Source of the DNA: Corylus avellana
Lineage: Eukaryota > Streptophyta > Magnoliopsida > Fagales > Betulaceae
Assembly (NCBI RefSeq): GCF_901000735.1
Contig: NC_081547.1
Coordinates: 22,870,046 to 22,934,045 of the forward strand
Direction: 5' to 3'
DNA length: 64,000 bases
The position numbers and the translations under genes were made by a program. Every line of letters starts with the position of its first letter. Within the stretch, counting starts at the first letter, position 1. Shown here in pieces: positions 23,901 to 35,900 of this stretch. A model generated the notes under the pieces. The model did no database searches. It was not told the origin of the DNA and worked only from the letters and a program-made list of their open reading frames with translations.

Positions 23901-26900
23901 GAAAGCCACGCCGCAATCTATTCCACACAAGCCCCCAGCAGTCTCACATTGTAGCAGCACTGTTGATTCACTGCTATACTCAACTAGTCCACATGCTCGT
24001 ACCAGTCCATGCAGAAGGTTTCAGTCCTCATGATCACAACAATTTCATAACAGCAAGCAACCCTCATCCACTTGCATGCCTTCATGATTGCTTCCTGCAT
24101 ACTAGCAAGACAATACACCCACTTGTGCAGTGCCTGCTTTCTAAGCTAGCAAAGCCTTCCAATGGTCCATGGTATTTAGTCAGTACATGAACAGCCCAAC
24201 ACTTGCTCACTGGCTGCTTTTGTCCCACACAAATGAGTACTTGCCCCAATGCCAATACCATCTCCTGACTTTGTTTGATTCAGTTCACAACATCATCACT
24301 ATCCATATGGCCAAACCATAGCATACTCAAGTCCATGGTCATGCTAACATAATGCCAGCCAACACTAAGTGCATATGCAGCCATGCACATGCAGGCCCAC
24401 AGCTGCCAAGAGTACCCCTTGAGTAGGGAAGCCACAATCAATCAACACAAGGCATCAATATCACTTGCTGCCTGCTATGTGCACCAATATGCAGCAACCA
24501 TTCGGCCCATGGCATGGCTCCCTCATGCCATGGTCTTGTGGCTAGTATAGTTGCAAGGTGCCAACCATGCCCACCACCGAGGCACCCCAGTAATGGCTGT
24601 GACAGAACACCACCACCAGATGAAGCCGATGTCCCAGTCGGACACTCAATAATAAAGGTATGGCTCCCACATGTCAGGAAAAAATATTATTTCATTTACA
24701 TAAAGTATTATACATAGTGAGCATAAGGCAAGGCCTGAAGACAATGCCTTGCACCTAATACTGCAAGCAGGAAGGCTGTATGAGCTGTCTGTGTTTCTCT
24801 ATGTTTTCTTTGAAAATATTATTTCCTTTACATAAAGTATTATACATAGTGGGCGTAAGGCAAGGCCTGAAGACAATGCCTTGCACCTAATACTGCAAGC
24901 AGGAAGGCTGTATGAGCTGTCTATGTTTCTCTATGTTTTCTTTGAAAATATCCGCCAAACTCTCAGATTTTAGCATGTTGAATGTAAATTAATTTACATT
25001 TTTAAGCCTTTGGTACCACTATTAGACGTAGTAAATATAAAGCTAGCAGAACGTTGTACAAATGAAGTACAAAAAATTTGAAGGGAAATTTACCATAATA
25101 TATAAATTGCTCTAGTTTTTGAATCTGTAGTTTGAACACTAATAACTTTTTTTTTGATAAATAATGTATATATATCAAAAGCGCAGAGATGGGCGCAACC
25201 CAAGATCCTCTACTGAACTTCAAAAGAATCCAGGGTTTGAAGAATTATACACGCATTTTTTGAGCATATAAAACATATTTGTGCCTCCAAGTGTGTTGTA
25301 CTTTTCTTTTTCTTTATTTGGTTCCTTCCAAGTGACTATTTTTTCACCACATAACGCCATTAGACACACTTCGAAAAATAAAATACAAATATCTACCTCA
25401 GACTTGAATGCCCTTATAGTTGATGATCCATCCAGTGTTTCTGTGAAGGATGCATATATGGGAGAACGAGAAACACTGTCCAGCCTTCGCAGTTCCCTTG
25501 ATGTTGACCTGTAGAAGAACTGAAGAACTAGACAGTTAGCTAGTCCAAGTTTTATTCTTTCCTTGTATGGACAACCAATATTAATATCATAAAGTTCACA
25601 AAAGCATTGGAATCAATTCCTATGTATTCAAAATATGCTATACATAATTGTCATCCCCAATAAGTTCTCATTTTTAATCAGCGACCAGCATGATTACATA
25701 AGAAACCAACTTTAGAATGATGCATCACATATTGTCATAATCTCATATATTGAAAAGGTGCAATTAAATCAGAATGTCCTCACCTATATGGGGTGTATTT
25801 GAGCAATGCACAGACTACAGAGAATTTTGATAAAGATCAAAAAGCTAATTATGGGTGCGCTTGAGCAAGCGTGTGCGCACCTATATAACATGAGTTCAAG
25901 CTTTTTAATAATATAGAGACCTACCTGAAGCTTGCTGTAGATATACCAAAACGGCAACAGCAAGAGCAGGAAGTAGACCTACATTTATACATCAAACCAT
26001 TGAATAACTTTATAATTGTGAAAGACAGTTAAAAATGGATTTACAGAAGAGTACACAAGCAAAGTGGCCAAATTTTATGTGTACCTGTACATATGACAAA
26101 ACTACAGCAATCCCCAGCAAGCCAACAAAATTGGCCAATAGAATGTTGAGAATGAAAGGAAGAGAGTCATCAATCGTATAGAGATCAGAAGACAACCTAG
26201 AAATAAAAACAAAAAAAGATTTAAAAAAAAAAAAAAAACAACTTATGGAGTATACATAAATTACTAGAATCATCTCCTGGAGGCATGTTATTCTAACCTG
26301 TTGAGTATCCTTCCGCCTGGTGTCTGATCAAAGAACTGGACAGGTGCATTGATAAGCTTATGAAGCAGTGTGTTATGCACCTTAACTGCAGCTCTTAAAC
26401 CCCCAAATGCAAATGAGAATGCCCTCACCAACGTAAGAAAGGAGTTTATGATACAAAATATGGAAAGTATAACCTGCAAAAACAATTACTAGACCAAAAT
26501 TAAAGCAGCAAAACAAACATTTCAATTACAAGTTCCCCAGAATTCTAATTCGCATGCTCTTTTCAACAACGAAATATTATGGTGAAGGGAAAATAAGATA
26601 TGTAGCAATGTCTAGACTTTGTATCAGCAATACACTGTTCCTTCCACTCCCAAGTCCTGAGCTATTGAAAACAAACACACATAATCAATAAAAACTCCCA
26701 AAATTAAGATCAATGATCTCCATTTGCAGAATCTCAAGGTACTGCAGCTTAAAGGTCTGTTGACTGAGATTAGCATCTTCCGACAAATAATCTGTTAATA
26801 TTTTGACTGCATTTCTAGAAAAGCCATCAGATTTATCATTTCTTAGTTGTCTTCTTAAACTCGGTTCAAGCTTTAGTTCTGACATTTACTTGTACAATCA

Positions 26901-29900
26901 GTTGAAAGAAAAGGGAAAAATAGTCTTATTGTACTTGATTATTAATTGATTCTGTTGCATCGTTTACATAGAGAAGTGATATAATCTAATATAGAAATAT
27001 AATAAATGAAAAAAAAAATGGAAATAAAATCAAATCGGCCGTTTGGGAAGTTTCGTTCTCCAACATTCCCCATCAAGTTGAGGCGAAGATGTCTCGCATG
27101 CACAGCTTACACAGCGGAATGAAAAAACCTATTGGATAGTCCATCAAAATATCTGCTAGTTGCTCTATTGTCAATTTCAATGTATTTAGTACAATCATGC
27201 TGGACTGGACTATGAGCAATACTAATCGCAACCTTCTTGTCACAGTATAGTCTCAGGCTCCTGAAAATCAAATCCAAGTTCTTTCAGTAGAATCTTCAAC
27301 CATAATAACTCACATATCCTATGGGTCATGGCTCGAAATTCAGCTTCTACACTAGATCAAACAACTACTGATTGTTTCTTACTACGCTAGGTAACAAGAT
27401 TTTCTCCCACAAGAGTGCAATAACTCAAAGTAGATCTTCGATCCGTGACTGACCCAGCTGAATCTGCATCCGTATAAGCTTCTACTTTTCAAGTGATCAT
27501 GTTGAGCAAACAACAACCCTTTTCCTAGTGAAAATTTTAAATATCGAAGTATTCAGTAAACTACTTCCATATGAGACTCTTGGGGAGAACGCATAAACTG
27601 ACTCACTATGCTAACTACATAGGCAATGTCTGGACAAGTGCGCAACAAATATATTACTTGCCAACCAACCAATGATACGTGTCTTTATCCACCAGAGGGC
27701 TCTCATCACTTTCTTCTAACCTTATATATTAAATTTTGAGGAATAGACTAAAAGACAATTTGGATACAAAAGATCGATAGAAGGGTGAAAGATGTTGATT
27801 GGATACTTTTAAACCACCACTTATCCCAAAAGCTTAAGCTGATAAGAAGGGGTAAATTTAATCATTTAATCAATACTTTAACACTCTCCCTCACATGTGG
27901 GCTCAAATTCTTAAATAACTAAGACAATGTTCGAACTCATGACTTTAGGCTTTGATGCCATGTTAAATCACCACTTGTACTGAAAACTTAAGCTAGTAAG
28001 AAATAGTAAATTTAATCATTTAATCAATACTTTAATAGATACAACTTAGATATAGGATGTTGAGTACAAGATCTAACGCCTTTACGTTGAGCAACAGGCA
28101 AATTCATATCATCGATAATAGGTATTGAAGAATTTAAATCAGGGGTAGAAGTACTATTAGCTAAGTCAAGGTCAGATGTTCGGCAAGTAGCATCAAGAAT
28201 AGCCTTACTTTTTTGCCGTCTAGAGTAAATTCTCAGCTCCTCCACTGGCAGTGGCTCATATGACTCATTAGTAGGAGACTCATCAACAAGTGGTTGTTGT
28301 TTGCCACGCTTTGGCACAGGAACAAGAACAAGTAAAGGACTAGGCATATCACCCATTTGGGAAGTTTCTTTGTTCAACACAATCAAACATAGCTTCATTA
28401 CTCATTTCAAAATTTTCCCAGACGAGAACAAATTTAAAAATCCTAAAAACAATATAGTTTGTATGAACGGTTTAGACACAAAAGGCGGAGGCTATTATAT
28501 TATTCAACTTATGTTAACCTAATACAGGCATCCTATTATATAGGATTAGGAAAATACTATAAAGACTAAAATACCCCCAAAACCCTAATGACTCAAACCC
28601 TAACTCTTCTAACACTCCCCCTCAAGTTGGAGCATATACATCTTATAAATCCAGCTTGAAAGATACAAGCAAACGAAAAACAACTAGAAAACATATTCTA
28701 ACACTCCCCCTCAAGCTAGAACTGCTTGGACCACACAAGTTAATTAAATAAAACTTCAACGCCGGTCGAAAACTCGTTGGTAACTTGAACAACCATTTGA
28801 TCAATTCTCGCCGAAAAACACCAAGGCCGGTCAGATGCAACGATCACTTGATTGGTTCTCGCCAGAGAATCCAAGGCTGGTCGGATACATCGATCTTGGG
28901 ATTGGTTCTCGCCGTAAAACACCAAGGCCAGTCGAATGCAACGATCACTTGATCGGTTCTCGCCGGAGAATCCAAGGCCGGTCAGATACATCAATCACAA
29001 ACAACAAATTTTCACATGATTAACCAACAAGATTCACCGAAAAACAGATACTGGAAAAACAAAACAAAAAAAAAATCGCTGAAGCTTCGCTGGAAATACG
29101 CCGGAACTTTGTCGGGGCTTCAAAACTGGCCGAAAACACACAGAACTGGCCGGCAGTACCTAAAAACACAAGAAAAACACTGAAAAACAGAACAGAAACA
29201 GTCACTGGAGGCTTGCCGGACCTTTTCCGGAGACTCGCCGGAACTTGAAGACAGAACACTCCGACCACTTCAACAACAGCAACTACAGAATCAATAGAGG
29301 GCAACACAGTAACGTTTCAATACCAAAAACATCAAATCGTCGGAATATTATTATTATTTTTTTTTTCCCGATGGCTGCTGCAACTTTTCCGGCCACCACA
29401 GAATACTCCGGCCACTTCAAACAAGATAGAAAACCACCACAGAACCATCCGGCCAGCATCACAGAACATCAAAAACAAACAAAATATATATATATATATA
29501 TATATTTTCACCGGAAGGAGTTTCGGTCACCCTAAAACAAGAACAAAACAGCTCTACGGAGCTCTTTGAAGGTACTGCCCGTGTGGGTTAGCCCACACGG
29601 GCAGTGTGGCCACCAAGTTGAAAACTAAACTACTCAAGAATCGAAACAAGCTCTGATACCATGTTAATAGTGTTGATGCAAGAAGTTTAGAGGGAGAAAA
29701 GGAGGCTAATTGTATTATTCAACTTATGTTAACCTAATACAGGCATCCTATTATATAGGATTAGGAAAATACTATAAAGACTAAAATACCCCCAAAACCC
29801 TAATGACTCAAACCCTAACTCTTCTAACAAACACAATCAAACATAGCTTCATTACTCATTTCAAAATTTTCCCAGACGAGAACAAATTTAAAAATCCTAA

Positions 29901-32900
29901 AAACAATATACAACAATTCAGAATGAAAAGAAAGGCCTCCATGACAATCCTAGGGAGATATTCTGTAGCCTGCCCTATGCAGTGGAAGGATATAGTACAC
30001 ATAAATAAGACTTGGTTCCCATTTGCAGTCCATAATACACCCTGCCATTCTTCTATTTATTCATGTTTTAATAATTATTTACTTTGGATCTCATATTTGT
30101 CAGTCAGATACGGTCTATATGTATCATATAGCCATAATTAGTCTTTCTAGTTATGGCATGTTCTTGTATTATAACTGTAGTATATTGTCATTAATAGGTA
30201 GATTTTAGTTACCTTATTTGTTTCCCTAGATTGCTGTAATCACTGAGATACAACCAGTAATTACCTAGACAATTTCTATATAATACGAGCAACTCTCACA
30301 TTGAGAGGTATTCAGTACAATTGACATGGTATCAAAGCCATCATCTAAATTAGGGTTGTTCTAGGTTTTCAGTTACCTGTTGTTTTTTTTGGCGGTCAAT
30401 AACTTCAGGGGAGTTGTCGATCATTCTGGTGGGTTCTAAACTGCTATTTGGCAGTTTTTTGTTGAGGGTAGCGGCAGTCTACATAGATTAGTGGGGCAGG
30501 TTCAGGTGTGGCTGATTCTATTTTGGTGTGGTGCGGAGTGTTTCCGGCGATCTGTGGTGTTTGTCAGCAGACTTGGGCTTTCGGCGATCTCCTTGGTGGC
30601 TGTCGGCGATCTGGGCTGTCGGCCGTTTGGCGTTGACAGTGCATTGTGGTGATTTTTTGGGGCTGGCAGGATCTGGAGGAGTGATCCCGGCGATCTCGTT
30701 CTGTCGGCGATTTGTGGTGCTGTCGGCGATTTGGCGCTATCGGCAATTTGGGGCTGTCAGCTGTTTGCTGCTGTGAGCGTAGATAGGTTGTCGCGATTTC
30801 TGTTTGGGTGCTGAAATTTCTGTCGGCTATTTGGTATTGTTGCGATTTCTGTTTGTGGTGCTGTTGGTTTGGGTTGCTGACTGGTAATTGGGTTTTTTTT
30901 GGGCTTGGGCTTTGTTGGGCTTGGACTTGCTGGGCTGGCTGGTTTGGACTTGCTGTTTGGGGTTGCTAAGTTGCTGGTAACTTTGGGCTTGCTGGGCTTG
31001 CTGGGATTGGGCTTTGTTGCTGTTTGAGGTTGCTGATTGGTGTTTGCCTTGTGTGGACTTGGGCTTGCTGTCCAATAGTTCTGGTGGGCCTGTTACTTCT
31101 TTATCAAGTGTTTTAATTTCTAATTTTCTTATTTATCATGTCTTCTAGCGAGACTTTTGGGGTTCGTTTTACTAGAAAAAATTATGCTGCTTGGGAATTC
31201 CAGTTTTAATTATTTGTTACGGGAAAAGAATTGTGGGGCCATATTGACAGTAGTGATCCAGCTCCTACGGAAACCAAGGAGTTGGCTAAGTGGAAGGTCA
31301 ACGATGCACGTGTGATGTCTTGGATCTTAGGGTCTATTGATCCTCTTATTGTGCTTAATCTGAGGCCCTATAAGACTGCGAAGACTATGTGGGAGTATTT
31401 GCTGAAGGTTTATCATCAGGACAATACGGCACGCCATTTTCAGCTGGAATATGAGATTGCTAGTTACACTCAAGGCAATCTCTCCATTTCGGAGTATTTT
31501 TCTAGTTTTCAGAATTTGTAGGGAAAATTTTATGATATGGTTTATGCGAAGGTACATGCTGCATCTCTCTTTGCTGTTCAGGCTGTTCATGAGCAGAGCA
31601 AGAGAGATCAATTCCTGATGAAATTACGCTCTAAATTTGAGGTTACTCGCTCAAATTTAATGAACCGGGATCCTTCTCCATCTTTGGATGTTTATTTTGG
31701 AGAATTACTTCGTGAGGAGCAGCGTCTTCTCACATAGGCTACGTTCCAGCACGATTCCAACCCGAATCCAGTAGCCTATGCAACCTATGGGAAAGGGAAG
31801 GGTAAGGATATGCGCAAAGTCCAGTGTTTCAGCTGCAAGGAGTATGGTCATATTGCTGCCAAATGGGCAAAGAAATTTTGCAATTACTGTAAGAAACCGA
31901 GCCACTTTATCAGAGAATGTCCCACTCGGCCTCAGAATTGTCAAGCTACTGCCTATCAGGCTGCAGTAAACACCTCTTCTGCTCTAGTGATGTCCTCAGC
32001 CTCTTCTTCTGCGGCCAGATCAGCTGTTTTTACTCCTGAAATGGTCCAGCGGATGATTCTGTCAGCCTTTTCTGCCTTAGGGCTCCACGGTAATGGTACT
32101 ATTTCGTCTAAGTCTTGGCTTATTGATTCTGCAGCATCCAATCATATGACCAGATCGTCTGATACTCTTTGCAATGTTCGTCCATATCATGGTTCATCTC
32201 ATATTCAAGTAGCTAATGGGAGTCATTTAGCTATTAATGAAGTAGGAGATATTAATCCTTCATTCAGAGATGTTTATGTATCTCCTGGACTTTCTAATAG
32301 TCTTATTTTAGTTGGCCAGTTAGTTGAAAAAAACTGTGACGTCCATTTCTCTCGTGATGGTTGTCTTATGCAGGATCATGTGTCGGGGAAGATACTCGCG
32401 AAGGGGCCTAAAGTTGGCAGACTATTTCCACTACACTTTTCAATTCCTAGTTGTTATCTTTGGCTTGTAGGACAATTAACACTCCGAACGAAGTATGGCA
32501 CAAACGTTTTCAAACGTTTGGGTCATCTAAATTATGTTATTCTGTCTCATATGTTAAATTCTGGTTTGTTAGGCAATAAAGAACGAGTTTCTCAAAATTT
32601 GTCATTTGATCGTTCTGTATGCAAACTTGATAAGAGTAAAACTCTTTCTTTTTCTTCTCATGGTAGTCGTGCTACACAATGCTTTGATGTTGTGCATAGT
32701 GATGTATGGGGCATTTCTCCTGTAATTTCTCATGCTCGATATAAATATTTTGTAACATTCATAGATGATTTCAGTCGGTATACTTGGGTCTATTTTCTTC
32801 GGGCCAAATCTGAGGTCCTGTCTATTTTTAAGACCTTTGTAGCATATATTGAGAATCAATTTTCTACAGGCATTAAGATTTTGAGGTCTGATTCTGGTGA

Positions 32901-35900
32901 AGAATACATGTCCCACGAGTTTCATGATTTCTTACACCACAAAGGAATTGTTTCTCAACGCTCTTGTCCTTATATTCCTCAACAAAATGGAGTGGCGGAA
33001 CGAAAGAACCGCCATCTCTTGGATGTTGTTCGCACTTTATTGCTTGAGTCCTATGTTCCTTCTAAATTCTGGGTTGAGGCATTATCTACTGCAGTTTACT
33101 TAATTAATCGACTGCCCTCTCAGGTCTTGCATTTTGATTCTCCTTCTTATCGTTTCTATCATCAGCATCCTAGCTATCTTAATCTGCATACTTTTGGATG
33201 TGTTTGTTTTGTTCATTTACCTACTCATGAACGTCACAAACTTTCTGCTCAGTCTGTTAAATGTGTCTTTATGGGTTATAGTATTTCTCACAAATATTAT
33301 GTTTGCTATGATCCTTGTTCGGACAAATTTCGTATATCTCGTAATGTTGTGTTCTTTGAGAATCAATGTTTCTTTTCTACACATGTTGAATCATTGCATG
33401 AGATTAGTATTCTACCTTGTTTTGATGAATTGCCTCTTCTGCCTGAACAATTCAAACCTAGAATTATGTATACTCGACGTCTACCAACTTTGCCCCTTCC
33501 CGAGACTAACCCTTCATCTGAAACTGTTTTGACAACTCCTCCGATTGACTCGCCATCTGAGACAGTTCATGAGTCTGGTCCTCGACGATCTGCTAGGGTA
33601 TCACGTCCTCCTGATAGGTATGGTTTTCCCCACACTTCTTTTAATGCTACTTTATCTTCTATTTCCATCCCTACATGTTTTTCCGAGGCTATTAAATGTG
33701 AATGTTGGCAGAAAGCGATGGATGAGGAACTTCGGGCTCTTCAGGACAATCATACATGGGATGTGGTTCCTTGCCCCTCTCAAGTTAAAGCCATTGGTTG
33801 TAAATGGGTTTACTTGATTAAGCTTCGCTCTGATGGGACTCTAGATTAGTATAAGGCCCGATTAGTTGCTCTTGGAAACAAGCAAGAATATGGGGTGGAC
33901 AATGAGGAGACATTTGCTCCGATCGCGAAGATGACCACCGTGCGTACAATTATTTCTATTGCCGCCTCCCAAGGCTGGCCACTTCACCAGATGGATGTAA
34001 AAAATGCTTTTCTTCATGGTGATTTCAAAGAGGATATTTACATGACTCCTCCTCCGGGTTTGTTTTCTTCTCCATGTGCCGCTGTCTGTAAGTTAAAGCG
34101 GTCTCTCTATGGCTTAAAACAAGCTCCCTGGGCATGGTTTGAAAAATTCAGGTCTACTCTGCTTCTCTTCTCCTTTGTCCAAAGTCAATATGATTCTTCT
34201 TTGTTCCTTTGCAAGACTCCGATTGGTCTCATTCTTTTACTTGGTCCTCTTACGTATGTGGATAATATTGTCATTCTGGGCACTGACTCCAGTTTGATTG
34301 CACATCTCAAGCGGAATCTTCAAGACTCTTTTCATATGAAAGACCTTGGTCCTCTTACGTATTTTTTGGGGTTGGAGGTGCACATTGATTCTTCTGGTAT
34401 ATTCTTGAATCAACACAAATATACCCAGGACTTGATTAGCCTGGCTGGTCTTCAGGATTGTTCTTCGGTGGATACTCCTATAGAGGTTAATGTGAAATAT
34501 CGAAGTGAGGAGGGTGATCTTCTCTCTGATCCTACTGTGTTCCGACAGTTGGTAGGCAGCTTGAACTATTTGACTATTACTCGGCCCGATATTTCCTTCG
34601 CTGTCCAGCAAGTTAGCCAATTTATGCAAACTCCACGCCATCTTCATTTAGCTGTTGTTCGACGTATCATTCGATATCTTCGGGGGTCCTCTGGCTGTGG
34701 GTTGTTCTTTCCAACCGGCTCTCCCCTTCACCTTGTTGCTTATAGTGATGCGGATTGGGTAGGATGTCCTGACACTCGGCGGTCTGTCACGGGTTGGAGC
34801 ATGTTTCTTGGTGATTCTTTGATTTCTTGGAAGAGTAAGAAGCAAGCTCGCGTTTCGAAATCATCTACTGAATCCGAATACTGGGCAATGTCTGCTGCTT
34901 GTTCTGAGATTGTCTGGCTTCGTGGGCTGTTGGCTGAGCTTGGTTTTTCTCAAACTGATTCTCCTCCTCTTCATGCTGATAATACTAGTGTCATTCAAAT
35001 AGCTACTAATGCTATTTACTATGAACGTACAAAGCATATTGAGGTAGACTGTCATTCTATTCGGGAAGCTTTGGACACTCGTGTTATCTCTCTTCCTCAT
35101 GTTTCTACTGATCTCCAGATAGCTGACGTCTTCACGAAGGCTATGACATGACAGCGTCATCAGTTCCTTGTAGGCAAATTGATGCTTCTTGATCGACCAG
35201 CATCAATTTGAGGGGGGATGTCAGTCAGATACGGTCTATATATATCATATAGCCATAATTAGTCTTTCTAGTTATGGCATGTTCTTGTATTATAGCTATA
35301 GTATATTGTAATTAATAGGTAGATTTTAGTTACCTTATTTGTTTCCCTAGATTGCTGTAATCGCTGAGATACAGCCTGTAATTACCTAAACAATTTCTAT
35401 ATAATACGAGCAACCCTCACATTGAGAGGTATTCAGTACAATTGACAATATTGTGATAAGGACAATGTAAAATCTGACACAACATCTGCCAAAAACATCC
35501 ACATAAAAAGCAGACAGTTCGATCTAGGGACCCTTATCAAATTGCAATTATATGGAAAAGTACGGAAGTTGAATACCAGATAAAAGGAGGTGGAGTATTC
35601 TGACTGACCACGTCCTGTTGTTGTATCAACCCAAAATGATAGCCACAGATCATTTCCATTACGAGAAGCTTGCATTAAAATTGCTGACAAGCATATTACA
35701 ACGGTAATAAGCCAACCAGAAAATGCAGCATAATTCCTGAAAGAGATAACAATGAACAAATTTTATGGTACCGATAAAATGTTCAGGGAGAAATTTATCA
35801 AGAGAAAGGCCCTAACAAAGTGCAGTTTCAAGATACTGTTATGTCCTATAAGCAGGAGAAAATATTTGTACTCACTCATATACAGTAAGTTCAACTCTGC

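Larger units (their letters stand above)
26900..28456 (-). mobile_element. Deleted Copia element in ABCC intron 23, split by a TRIM
   Basis: On the minus strand: [14 protein letters not shown] (integrase-RT junction, 28043-28100) and an upstream variable region to 28398; then, after the TRIM, degraded RT/RNase H ([55 protein letters not shown]). Then PPT CTTGATGGGGAA and a 3' LTR starting TGTTGGAGAACG at 27065 and running to about 26900. Most of RT is missing. No 5' LTR was found. Confidence 0.75.
30098..35447 (+). mobile_element. Full-length Copia LTR retrotransposon in ABCC intron 23
   Basis: 5350 bp, plus strand (antisense to the host gene). LTRs of 229 bp at 30098-30326 and 35219-35447 begin TGTCAGTCAGATACGG and end CAATTGACA, with 9 substitutions and no indels (about 96% identical). 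The 5-bp target duplication ATATT lies at 30093-30097 and 35448-35452. PBS at 30327, PPT at 35210-35218. One polyprotein frame with four in-frame stops. Structurally complete but coding-defective. Confidence 0.96.

Noticed and set aside
26685..26885. Minus-strand frame of 66 codons in ABCC intron 23
   Set aside because: It lies just downstream of the deleted Copia LTR in the gene's sense strand, but no splice sites make it an in-frame exon and I know no matching family.
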